Positions 1 to 7,361 of a stretch of 64,000 bases of DNA are shown piece by piece (positions within the stretch are counted from its first letter, which is position 1; each line of letters begins with the position of its first letter). The notes below the pieces were generated by a model that made no database searches, was not told where the DNA came from, and saw only the letters and a program-made list of their open reading frames with translations. The DNA is taken from contig NZ_QGKU01000033.1 of assembly GCF_003172915.1 (NCBI RefSeq), positions 124,001 through 188,000 on the forward strand. The letters are read 5' to 3'. Source of the stretch: Meridianimarinicoccus roseus (lineage in GTDB: Bacteria > Pseudomonadota > Alphaproteobacteria > Rhodobacterales > Rhodobacteraceae). Position numbers and translations under genes: made by a program.

Positions 1-287
1 CCGACCGCGACAATGTCGCCATCGGTGTAGCCCGCATCGCTGATTTCGCCCGCGGTGGTGCAGGCAACGACGCGCGCGGGGGCGAACACCTTGCTGGCCT
101 TTGCCGCGATTGCGTCGAAATCGGCATTGGCGTCGATGAACATGCAGACATGCGCCAGCCCCGAACCAAGGTCGCGGGCCAGGCCTTCCAGCGCGTCGGG
201 ATCATCTGCGCGCACGGCTGCACGGCGGACAATCCCGCCGGCCGCTCGTGCCAGATCGGCCGCAGGCAGCACAGGGCTGCTTTCCAT
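1..287 (-). CDS. FIST-domain sensory protein, N-terminal fragment (partial at window edge)
   Basis: Not complete: the gene starts at 287 and runs off the left edge, leaving about 95 residues. The start ATG is preceded by a good ribosome site (GGAGG, 6 nt spacing). The visible protein reads as a FIST N-domain: an early 'CMFIDANADFDAIAAKA' stretch, then the typical 'ACTTAGEISDAGYTDGD' segment near residues 74-90, matching the family's conserved (C/S)TxGEI motif. FIST domains are sensory; some (called NosP) bind haem and sense nitric oxide, usually beside a histidine kinase. It lies 39 nt downstream of a response regulator in the same direction, so the two probably form a signalling operon. The ligand cannot be told from this fragment. 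Confidence 0.72.
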   Translation of the reverse strand, partial: MESSPVLPAADLARAAGGIVRRAAVRADDPDALEGLARDLGSGLAHVCMFIDANADFDAIAAKASKVFAPARVVACTTAGEISDAGYTDGDIVAV

Positions 288-326
288 CTCGTCCTCCGCT
301 CCGCGCCTCCCCCGGCGCGGCCCCTT

Positions 327-1013
327 TCAAGCGTCGGGCAGCAGATGCGCGTATTTCGCCTGTTGCGCGATTAGCACGGCCTGTGTCCGACTTTGAACAC
401 CCAGTTTCCGCATGATCGCGGTCACATGGGCCTTCACCGTTGTTTCCGCGATCGACAGGTCGAAGGCAATCTGCTTGTTCAACTTGCCGTCGCAGATCAG
501 ACGCAGGATACGCGCCTGCTGGTTCGTCAAGGACGACAGCCGGGACACAGCGTCGTCCGGCTCCGCGCCCTGCGCACCCGGTTCTATGTAGCCGTCGGGC
601 GTATAGACATTGCCGGCCTCGATCGCGCGGAACGCCCGCTGGAACACGTCCCGCTGGCTGTGCTTGGGCACAAAGCCAGCCGCACCGGCCTGCAATGTCG
701 CGCTGATCATGCGATTGTCCGACATTGAGGACACGACCACGATGGGCAGGCGCGGTGCCTTGGCACGCAGCCGCATCAAACCGTCAAGCCCGTTGACGTC
801 CGGCAGGTTCAGGTCCAGCAGCACGATGTCAGGTGCCCCGCCGGCATCGAGGTGATCCAGCGCTTGCGCCAGCGTTTCGGCGGTTTCGACCGTATCCACC
901 CCCGCGACCATCTTCAACACGATCGACAGGGCATCGCAAAACAGCGGGTGGTCGTCGATGATCATGGCCGTCTGCACCTGGGCAAGCGGCGTCGCGCGCG
1001 TCTGGACTTCCAT
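327..1013 (-). CDS. LuxR/NarL-family response regulator
   Basis: Two-component response regulator of 228 residues. The receiver domain (about residues 15-130) shows the acidic pocket 'MIIDDHPLF', the phospho-acceptor Asp in 'IVLLDLNLPD', and the conserved Lys in 'GFVPKHSQ'. The C-terminal LuxR helix-turn-helix (about 155-215) contains 'LNKQIAFDLSIAETTVKAHV'. I chose ATG 1013 over an upstream start at 1070, because GGAGGCGAGG lies just upstream of 1013 and the extra 19 residues are not receiver-like. The partner kinase is not in the window. The FIST-domain gene immediately downstream suggests the regulator belongs to a FIST-sensing cascade (inference). A 181-nt divergent region separates it from the small secreted protein gene at 1195. 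Confidence 0.88.
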   Translation of the reverse strand: MEVQTRATPLAQVQTAMIIDDHPLFCDALSIVLKMVAGVDTVETAETLAQALDHLDAGGAPDIVLLDLNLPDVNGLDGLMRLRAKAPRLPIVVVSSMSDNRMISATLQAGAAGFVPKHSQRDVFQRAFRAIEAGNVYTPDGYIEPGAQGAEPDDAVSRLSSLTNQQARILRLICDGKLNKQIAFDLSIAETTVKAHVTAIMRKLGVQSRTQAVLIAQQAKYAHLLPDA

Positions 1014-1194
1014 GTTCAACCTCGCCTCCTCGTTGACTGCGACGCTAGCACGCGGTTCGGCGACCTCCAAATGCGGCTATGGTCGTATCTTCCGGATAGA
1101 TTTCTACAACTTGAACAATACCACTTGGAGCGCGGCGGATTCTGTGCGAGATATTAGACTGGATTTGATTTCCCAACCGGATGGGGTAAGCACC

Positions 1195-1491
1195 ATGAAC
1201 AAACTTCTGATCGTAGCCACTGCGGCAATGCTGGCATCCGCCGGAACAGGATTCGCACAAGATGCCGGCGCAAGCGGCGGCGGTGCAGCTATCAATACCG
1301 GTGGTGCAGCCGGAGCCGGTGGTGGTGGCGCAGGTCTGGGCGGCGCGGGCGCCGCGGGTCTGGGCGGCCTTGGCGCCGGGTCCGTCGGTCTTGGCATCTT
1401 CGGCGTGGCGGCTCTGACGTCCGCGGTTGCCGTCGGCGGAAACAATGATAGCAACACCTCGTCGACAGCGACAGCGACGAGCACCCAGTAA
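1195..1491 (+). CDS. small Gly/Ala-rich secreted protein, YjbE-like
   Basis: 98 residues. The N-terminus is a clear Sec signal peptide (MNKLLIVATAAMLASAG, cleavage likely after AQ near residue 22). The mature part is almost entirely Gly and Ala for about 55 residues, then a short hydrophobic stretch and a polar Ser/Thr tail. This size and composition resemble E. coli YjbE, the first product of the yjbEFGH exopolysaccharide operon. That reading is supported by YjbF- and YjbH-like genes being the next two genes, transcribed towards it. It has its own GGGGTAAG ribosome site and ends just before a strong bidirectional terminator. Low-complexity composition limits certainty, and the biochemical role of YjbE-like proteins is not established. 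Confidence 0.62.
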   Translation: MNKLLIVATAAMLASAGTGFAQDAGASGGGAAINTGGAAGAGGGGAGLGGAGAAGLGGLGAGSVGLGIFGVAALTSAVAVGGNNDSNTSSTATATSTQ

Positions 1492-1512
1492 GCCGGACTT
1501 GGCAACTTATCT

Positions 1513-1545
1513 AAACCACCTGCGCCATCGCGCGGGTGGTTTTTT
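1513..1545. terminator. bidirectional rho-independent terminator between convergent genes
   Basis: A 13-bp stem (arms 1513-1525 and 1530-1542, one G-T pair) closes a CATC loop and is followed by a T-run (1540-1545). On the other strand the A-run 1513-1515 precedes the stem, so it can act in both directions. It lies 21 nt after the yjbE-like stop codon and 6 nt beyond the yjbF-like stop codon on the opposite strand. Confidence 0.88.
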
Positions 1546-1550
1546 CGTGT

Positions 1551-2192
1551 TCAGCGCAACCGTCTGACGGTCAGGTATCCGTTCTCGGGGCCGTGCCATT
1601 GCACTGAAGTTTCGACCCGACCATCGCGCCCGAAGACATAGCTGTTGCGGAACTCCATGCCAGCGGAACCGCAATACTCTGTGAAGGTCTGCGCGCGGTC
1701 TGGATCGGGCCTCAGGTCGCAGTCCACGGTAAAGCTGCTCACCTGCTCCTCGCTGTCGAGATAGCGCAACTGGCGCCGGTACTGCCCGGGTTCGCGCGCG
1801 GCAAGCAGGTCAGGCAGCGGTCCGACATCCGATGACATGAGGTCGTTTCCAAAAGCCCGCGTCGCCACGAGGACAGGTCCGTTCAGGCTGATCGTCGCCT
1901 GCGCGGACGAGCCATAACTCGCCACCGGCCCGTTCACGGCAGCCAGCGCAAAAAACGCAGCAAGGTCGAATTTGGGCTGTTCCACAAGAACCAGCGGCGC
2001 ATCGGTGTTTTGCAGGGCGACAGGAATATAGGCGCGCTCCGCCGCGATCACCGATCCGTCCGGCTCTTCCCTGTTCAGCGCGGCAAGTCCGGCCTGGAAT
2101 GTGGCGCGCCGGTCTGCAGCCTCGTCGCTGTTCCCGCAGGCGGCCAGCGTGCAGGCGGCCACCAAGGCCGCGAGGATGCCCGAATGCCTCAT
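1551..2192 (-). CDS. yjbF: YjbF-family (GfcB-like) lipoprotein
   Basis: 213 residues with a lipoprotein signal peptide: hydrophobic core, then lipobox 'TLAAC' with the lipidated Cys at residue 19, followed by polar 'GNSDEAADR'. The body contains the 'YIPVALQNTDAPLVLVEQ' to 'GPVLVATRAFGNDLMSS' pattern typical of YjbF/GfcB lipoproteins of exopolysaccharide and group-4 capsule loci. Its start codon overlaps the stop of the yjbH-like gene (ATGA), so the two are translationally coupled. It is the last gene of the minus-strand polysaccharide cluster. Known for the family: outer-membrane-associated, needed for polymer production, exact activity unclear. Confidence 0.82.
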   Translation of the reverse strand: MRHSGILAALVAACTLAACGNSDEAADRRATFQAGLAALNREEPDGSVIAAERAYIPVALQNTDAPLVLVEQPKFDLAAFFALAAVNGPVASYGSSAQATISLNGPVLVATRAFGNDLMSSDVGPLPDLLAAREPGQYRRQLRYLDSEEQVSSFTVDCDLRPDPDRAQTFTEYCGSAGMEFRNSYVFGRDGRVETSVQWHGPENGYLTVRRLR

Positions 2193-4291
2193 CGCCAGAA
2201 CCTTCCAAACCCGCGGTCGAACTCTGCCCGGTGATAGTCGCTGACCTGCGGATAGAGCCGATCCGGCACGCGCAACCGCGCTCCGCCGTTGCGCTGGATC
2301 GGCTGCAGGTCAAGCCGAACGTCCGCCTTTCGCGACGTGCCGAGGATCCAACTGGTCGGGATCACCACCTCAATCCCCTTGTCGAAGCTGCCTTCACCGA
2401 AATCGTCAGCGGATGCGTCTGTGAAGGTTGCGAATGCCCCCACGCGCCACCCGTTGGCGAAGGTCCGGTCAAGCGAGAAGGTCGCGCCCACGTCGCCAGC
2501 AAGATAGCGGCCGGCGTCGACCTGACCCAGGTAGCCCGACCCGAATTCGTAGTAGGCCGATACGTGTCCCGTGGTCACGTCATAGTCCTGAAAACCGAAG
2601 CGGCGGTCGAAATCGCGCTGCACTGCGTGGTTCAGCTCGACCCCGAGACCCAGTCGGCTGTCCACGGGTTTCCAAAGCAATTCGCCCGACACGCCGCCAT
2701 ACATGCTCTCGAGATACCCCACGCTGATGCGGCTATAGAGATCGCGCGCAGGCCGCCCGAAGGCCGCGAAGACCAAGTTCTCGATCCCCGGATCGCCTTC
2801 GGTAAGATACAAGGGAAAGTTGGTCCGAACGGGATAAAGCCCACCGGAATTGTCGATCTTGGTATCATCGAGATTGCCCACGACGCGCTTCGTCACGGCA
2901 CCCGACAGCTTCGTGTTGTAGGTCGGCCGGAACGCGGCGGAGGCGCGTACCCCGACTTCGACCCGGACCGGAATATCGGGATCGAAAAAGCCGGTCTGAA
3001 CATATGGGGTGATCCCCCATGAAAAGCGTGGATAACGGTCCGGGTCGATCGGGCGCGCCGCGTCTGCTGCGTCGGTCAAGGCGACCCGGCGGCGCATCGC
3101 CTCTGCCTCGCGGAATTCGAAGTCCTCGACATCCGACCGGCGCAGCGTGACCTTCGACAGCGCCAGCCCGTTGCGCACCGGGATGATCTCGAACAGTTCC
3201 ACCGACCCGGGAAGCGTCCGCGCCATACTCCGTGCCGTGCGACCTATCGCCTGCGGCGATAGCGGAAAGCGCGGGTTCTCGATCCGGATGGTTGCCTTGG
3301 TCGGGCCGAGAGACAACCCTTCGAAAGTCAGCCCGTCCCGCGCGAGATGCTCCCGAAGCGCTGTCTCGATCCCGGGCTCGGGTGCCACGACCCAGGATGT
3401 ATCGCTGACAGTAGCGGGAGCGCGACGCAATACCGGCAGAGGGGCTTCCTCGCGCCCGCCGGGCACGGGCGCCGTCTTCGGGTTAAGCAGGAAGGTCACC
3501 TGCGCCCCAAGCTCCGTGCCGAACAGCGAGTAGACAGAAATCTGGCCGGAATTGCCGAAGCGGTAGTCGAGCCCGAAGTTCCACGGCGTCCGACGGTCGA
3601 TCTGCCCGCCGACCTGCCCGTCCTCGTAATCGTCCGACGAATACTCTGCCTCAAGCCTCAGGTTTCCACCAAGGTTCAGCCCGATGCCGCCGAACGCGGC
3701 GTAGTCCCCGCGAAACCACTGCTCAACGCTGGGCACACCACCCTGGCCGGCAACGTCTTCACTGCGCGAGCCGGTGCTGCCGATGCGGCCGTAGGTGCCA
3801 AGTCGCCCCCAACCGATGCCAGCCGTCACGTCGAGAACACGGGTCAGCTGCTTCGTCGCGACGATGTATTCGCTGCTGAGCTTGCCGGTCCCGGCAAGGT
3901 CCTGGAGACCGATCGCCAGCGCCGGGCGCACCGAAGTTTCATCTACGAAGCGATAGCGCAGATCGAAGCTGCGATCGAAGATGAGGTCCGCAGGCTCGCT
4001 CGGCAAACCGGAATAGGTCCTGCCGTCGAACCCGGCATAGCGGAACGTGCCCGACAGGCGCGGTGTGATCTGGAACGTGAGCGCAGTGCGTACATCCCCC
4101 GAAAATCCGCCGAAGCTGGTGGCGAGTTCGGCGTCCGGTGCGCTTTGCGCTGTGGGCATGTCGATCAGCCCGGGCGTGCCGTAAAGCGAATAGCTCGGGC
4201 TTGGCTCCGGCGCCTGGGCCAGCGTCGCCCCGGCGCAAGTCGCAGCTGCTGCTACCGCGGCAAGGCGGATCAAAAATGCCCGTGGAAGCAT
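2189..4291 (-). CDS. yjbH: YjbH-family (GfcD-like) outer-membrane polysaccharide export protein
   Basis: 700 residues, the usual size of YjbH. It starts with a Sec signal peptide (MLPRAFLIRLAAVAAAATCA, cleavage after LAQA). Next comes the family's opening 'SLYGTPGLIDMPTAQSAPD', then alternating amphipathic strands rich in aromatic residues consistent with a large beta-barrel, ending 'GRFW-Arg'. I chose ATG 4291; an upstream TTG at 4324 would overlap the phosphatase gene and add 11 non-signal residues. YjbH/GfcD proteins are predicted outer-membrane barrels required for exopolysaccharide or capsule assembly. The gene sits 13 nt after the phosphatase gene and overlaps yjbF by 4 nt, so the genes form one operon. 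Confidence 0.85.
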   Translation of the reverse strand: MLPRAFLIRLAAVAAAATCAGATLAQAPEPSPSYSLYGTPGLIDMPTAQSAPDAELATSFGGFSGDVRTALTFQITPRLSGTFRYAGFDGRTYSGLPSEPADLIFDRSFDLRYRFVDETSVRPALAIGLQDLAGTGKLSSEYIVATKQLTRVLDVTAGIGWGRLGTYGRIGSTGSRSEDVAGQGGVPSVEQWFRGDYAAFGGIGLNLGGNLRLEAEYSSDDYEDGQVGGQIDRRTPWNFGLDYRFGNSGQISVYSLFGTELGAQVTFLLNPKTAPVPGGREEAPLPVLRRAPATVSDTSWVVAPEPGIETALREHLARDGLTFEGLSLGPTKATIRIENPRFPLSPQAIGRTARSMARTLPGSVELFEIIPVRNGLALSKVTLRRSDVEDFEFREAEAMRRRVALTDAADAARPIDPDRYPRFSWGITPYVQTGFFDPDIPVRVEVGVRASAAFRPTYNTKLSGAVTKRVVGNLDDTKIDNSGGLYPVRTNFPLYLTEGDPGIENLVFAAFGRPARDLYSRISVGYLESMYGGVSGELLWKPVDSRLGLGVELNHAVQRDFDRRFGFQDYDVTTGHVSAYYEFGSGYLGQVDAGRYLAGDVGATFSLDRTFANGWRVGAFATFTDASADDFGEGSFDKGIEVVIPTSWILGTSRKADVRLDLQPIQRNGGARLRVPDRLYPQVSDYHRAEFDRGFGRFWR

Positions 4292-4304
4292 CGTACTCGG
4301 CCGA

Positions 4305-5075
4305 TCAGCAGGACACAAAGTCAAGCGCCCCCGGTGCGATCCGCGCGGCCGTCAGACGGCCAGTGAACCATGCGCCGGTGTCCACCGCGATGCGACCGTT
4401 TTCCGCTCCGGCCTGATCCACCACGGTGTGTCCATGCACGATCCAGTTGCCGTCCGTGCGCGGCGTGGCGAAAAATGCCGGGTGCCCCCATATCAGGTGC
4501 CGTGGGTCCTGTGCCGACATCGGAAGCGCAGGGTCGGCAGCAGCATGGACGAAATGCACATTGCCGCTGGCTGCCTGCCGCGGCAATGCGCGCAGCCATG
4601 CGTCCAGTTCGGCGCCCAGCGATTTCCGCAGGGCATCGGCCGCCACTTCCGCCTGTTCGGGTGTCGGCGCTTCGGTGATGTTGCCGATGCCGAAGCTGGC
4701 CAACGTCTGCAATCCCCCGTTGCGCAGCCAGCGCGCGGCGCCGTCTTCCGGTTTATCGAGAAAGTCGAGCATCATCTGTTCGTGGTTGCCCAGCAGGCAG
4801 GTCACGTCGTCCGGGCGCGCGTCGCAAAGCCGCGCAAGGCTGGTCAGCACATCCCGGCTCTGCTCGCCGCGATCGACGTAATCGCCAAGGAACACCATCC
4901 GTTCGGTCCCGTCGGCCACGAGCTTTTCAAGAAGCCGGTCAAGCAGATCGGCGCGCCCGTGAATGTCCCCGATCGCGTGGAGCGGATCATCCGGGGCAAG
5001 CGGGGCATCGAACGCGGGTGCGGCTGGCGCGGATCTGGACTTGCCGGCAAGGCGCTTGATGAAGTTCAAAGGCAT
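4305..5075 (-). CDS. PPP-family metallophosphatase (serine/threonine-type protein phosphatase)
   Basis: 256 residues with all signature motifs of the PPP phosphatase superfamily: GDIHGR (about residue 37), GDYVDRG (about 64), GNHE (about 96), and the late metal-binding HGHT (about 214). These bind the two catalytic metals. Bacterial relatives (PrpA, ApaH-like) remove phosphate from Ser/Thr and sometimes Tyr residues, or split dinucleoside polyphosphates. It lies 32 nt downstream of the tyrosine autokinase gene and 13 nt upstream of yjbH. A role as the opposing phosphatase of the polysaccharide co-polymerase is therefore an attractive inference. The usual partner of Wzc kinases, a low-molecular-weight tyrosine phosphatase (Wzb), is not present here. 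Confidence 0.85.
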   Translation of the reverse strand: MPLNFIKRLAGKSRSAPAAPAFDAPLAPDDPLHAIGDIHGRADLLDRLLEKLVADGTERMVFLGDYVDRGEQSRDVLTSLARLCDARPDDVTCLLGNHEQMMLDFLDKPEDGAARWLRNGGLQTLASFGIGNITEAPTPEQAEVAADALRKSLGAELDAWLRALPRQAASGNVHFVHAAADPALPMSAQDPRHLIWGHPAFFATPRTDGNWIVHGHTVVDQAGAENGRIAVDTGAWFTGRLTAARIAPGALDFVSC

Positions 5076-5107
5076 GGATGGCTTTCGTTCGCTCGGCGCC
5101 GCTGCGG

Positions 5108-7255
5108 TCAGTTCTGGTAGTACCCACCGTAGTTGCCGCCGTATCCCCCGTACTGGCCATAGCCGTAACGCTTCAGCCCTTTGGGGTCCACCTGCGACAG
5201 AACAAGCCCGGTGACCTTCACACCCACCGTGGTGAACATGTCGATCGCCGCGCTGACCTGCTGTTTGTGGGTCGAATCCCAGCGCACTGAAAAGACGACG
5301 GCATCCACGTGCCGCGCCGCGACCCGCGCATCGGGCACAACGAGGACGGGCGGCGTATCGAGTATGATGATGTCGTATTCCTGCCGCATTTCGGCCAGCA
5401 TTTCTCCGAAACGGTCGGAGGAATAAAGATCGGCCGCGTTGGCGTTCGGCTGTTCGCTGGGCAGGATGTCGATACCAAGTGTCTTGTCGTGGCCAACTGC
5501 CTCTTCCAACGGAACGGAACCGGTCAGAACGCCGACAAGACCGACATGGGCCGGCATGTCGAAATAGCTGGAAAACACGCGGCGGCGCATATCCCCTTCG
5601 ATCAGCAGCACCTTTTTGCCCAGCGACGCCAGGTTCTGCGCCATGAGGATGGACAGCGTGGTCTTGCCTTCGCTCGGGATGGAGGAGGTCGACAGGATCA
5701 CCTGCGGCGGGTGATCGACATTTGACAGCATCAGCGAGGTGCGCAGGTTGCGGATCGACTCCGCCGCGCTGGAGGTTGGTTTGTTGACGATGTAGGACAG
5801 CATCTGCCCGCGCTTGCGCACCGGGATGCGCGGGATCGTGCCAAGCACCCGCGCGCCGGTATGGTCCGCCAGTTCTTCGGCTGACCGGAAGGTGTTCTGC
5901 AGCGCCTCGCGGCCCAGCACGACTGTGACGCCGACGCCAAGGCCCAGGATCATGCCAAGCGCCAGCACCATCGAGGAACGCGGCGCCGATTTGGACTGAG
6001 GGATGACCGCTTCGGACAACATCCGGCTGTCGGGCTGCTGGATGCCGCGCTGAACCTCGGTCTCCTTCAGGCGGTTGAGGAAATAGGTGTAGATCGTCCC
6101 GGTCGCTTCGGCTTCGCGGCGCAACTGTTGCAATTGCACAAGATCGTCGGACTGCGCCTCGATGCGGGCATTCAGGTTCTCGTATGAACTTTCCAGTGCC
6201 GCGAGCTGCGCACCCGCGCGGTCGCGTTCCTGTTCGACCCGTGCGACGATCTGGTCGAACCTGGCGAAGAATGCCTCGGGCGCGTTGTCGGCTTCGGAAA
6301 CCATGATCCGATCCAGCGCCGGATCCTCGGCCACCTGAGCCATGAACGGCATATCACCGCTGTCGCGCGCGGTGGTCAGACTCACCAGTGCCGTCTGGGC
6401 CGACCTGAAGTTGTTGCCAGCCTCGTCGATCCGGCCACGCAGATCCTTGACCTGCCTGTTGAGCAGTTCCAATGCTTCCGGGCTGATCAGGTCTGTCGAG
6501 GCATTGAAGTTCTTGGCCGCCTGCTCGGCCTCTTCCACCTCGATCTTCAACTCGCTGACCCGGTTGGCGAGCCATTCGACAGCGGTATCCGTGGCGGCGT
6601 ATTTTACCGCGAGCTGGTCCGCGATGTAGACTTCGGCCAGCGTATTGGCCATAAGCGCCGACTTCTCGGGCGATGTCGTCTCCATCGTGATGCTGAACAC
6701 GTAAGTCTGCCGCGCGTTGGATACAGACGTTGCCTTCAGCACGTTTTCGACCGTCTTGTTCAAGATCGCCGCCGCAGTCGGCTTTGCGTCGCCGCCCGTG
6801 AGGAACGCGATGATCGCCGATGGCGAAAACGGCGAGGGTGTGCGCAGCGTGCGGTTGAACTCAGGGTCTTCCAGAAGCGACAGTTCAGACACAAGCTTAC
6901 GCGCAAGGCCACGGGACCGGATCACCTCAACCTCGGTGTTCACAGTCGCCTGGTCGCCGGACAAGCCCGACATCACGTTCTGCAGGTCGACAACCTGTTC
7001 CTGCCGGTTTTCCAGCACGACCGTTGCGGTGGCCTGGAACATCGGTGTTGCGACATACTTCAGGTACGTCACCGATCCGGCCACGGCGAGCGCCAGGCAC
7101 AACGCGATCAGCCACTTGCCATTCCAAAGCGTGAACAGAAGCCCGAGCAGGTTGATCTCGTCACCCGAGTCGACGGCTTTGCGCGCCGGAGCGCGATTTT
7201 CATCGCTGGGCCCGGGCAGTGCATGGATCGAATGGATCGTGCGAGTCTGGTTCAA
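5108..7255 (-). CDS. Wzc-type polysaccharide co-polymerase / tyrosine autokinase (BY-kinase)
   Basis: 715 residues. The N-terminal Wzz domain has a first membrane helix at about residues 47-70. It is followed by long coiled-coil regions (about 200-400), a second membrane helix (about 425-450), and a cytoplasmic CpsD/CapB-type kinase domain. That domain has Walker A 'SSIPSEGKTT' (about 525-534), Walker A' 'LLIEGDMRRR' and Walker B 'DIIILDTPP' (about 630). The C-terminus is a tyrosine cluster (seven Tyr in the last 21 residues), the usual autophosphorylation tail. The start is a TTG at 7255: AGGAAG lies 7 nt upstream, no in-frame ATG precedes it, and the first internal Met is past the first membrane helix. 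It controls polymer length and export. Confidence 0.9.
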   Translation of the reverse strand: MNQTRTIHSIHALPGPSDENRAPARKAVDSGDEINLLGLLFTLWNGKWLIALCLALAVAGSVTYLKYVATPMFQATATVVLENRQEQVVDLQNVMSGLSGDQATVNTEVEVIRSRGLARKLVSELSLLEDPEFNRTLRTPSPFSPSAIIAFLTGGDAKPTAAAILNKTVENVLKATSVSNARQTYVFSITMETTSPEKSALMANTLAEVYIADQLAVKYAATDTAVEWLANRVSELKIEVEEAEQAAKNFNASTDLISPEALELLNRQVKDLRGRIDEAGNNFRSAQTALVSLTTARDSGDMPFMAQVAEDPALDRIMVSEADNAPEAFFARFDQIVARVEQERDRAGAQLAALESSYENLNARIEAQSDDLVQLQQLRREAEATGTIYTYFLNRLKETEVQRGIQQPDSRMLSEAVIPQSKSAPRSSMVLALGMILGLGVGVTVVLGREALQNTFRSAEELADHTGARVLGTIPRIPVRKRGQMLSYIVNKPTSSAAESIRNLRTSLMLSNVDHPPQVILSTSSIPSEGKTTLSILMAQNLASLGKKVLLIEGDMRRRVFSSYFDMPAHVGLVGVLTGSVPLEEAVGHDKTLGIDILPSEQPNANAADLYSSDRFGEMLAEMRQEYDIIILDTPPVLVVPDARVAARHVDAVVFSVRWDSTHKQQVSAAIDMFTTVGVKVTGLVLSQVDPKGLKRYGYGQYGGYGGNYGGYYQN

Positions 7256-7361
7256 ACCGGCGCTTCCTGCTGTCTCGTTCCGTCATACCCGTTCCGGGCG
7301 TGTGTGTCCCCTATTCCGGGAAAGGGACCAGTGCAATTGTCAAACCCCCGACACCAGGGCA

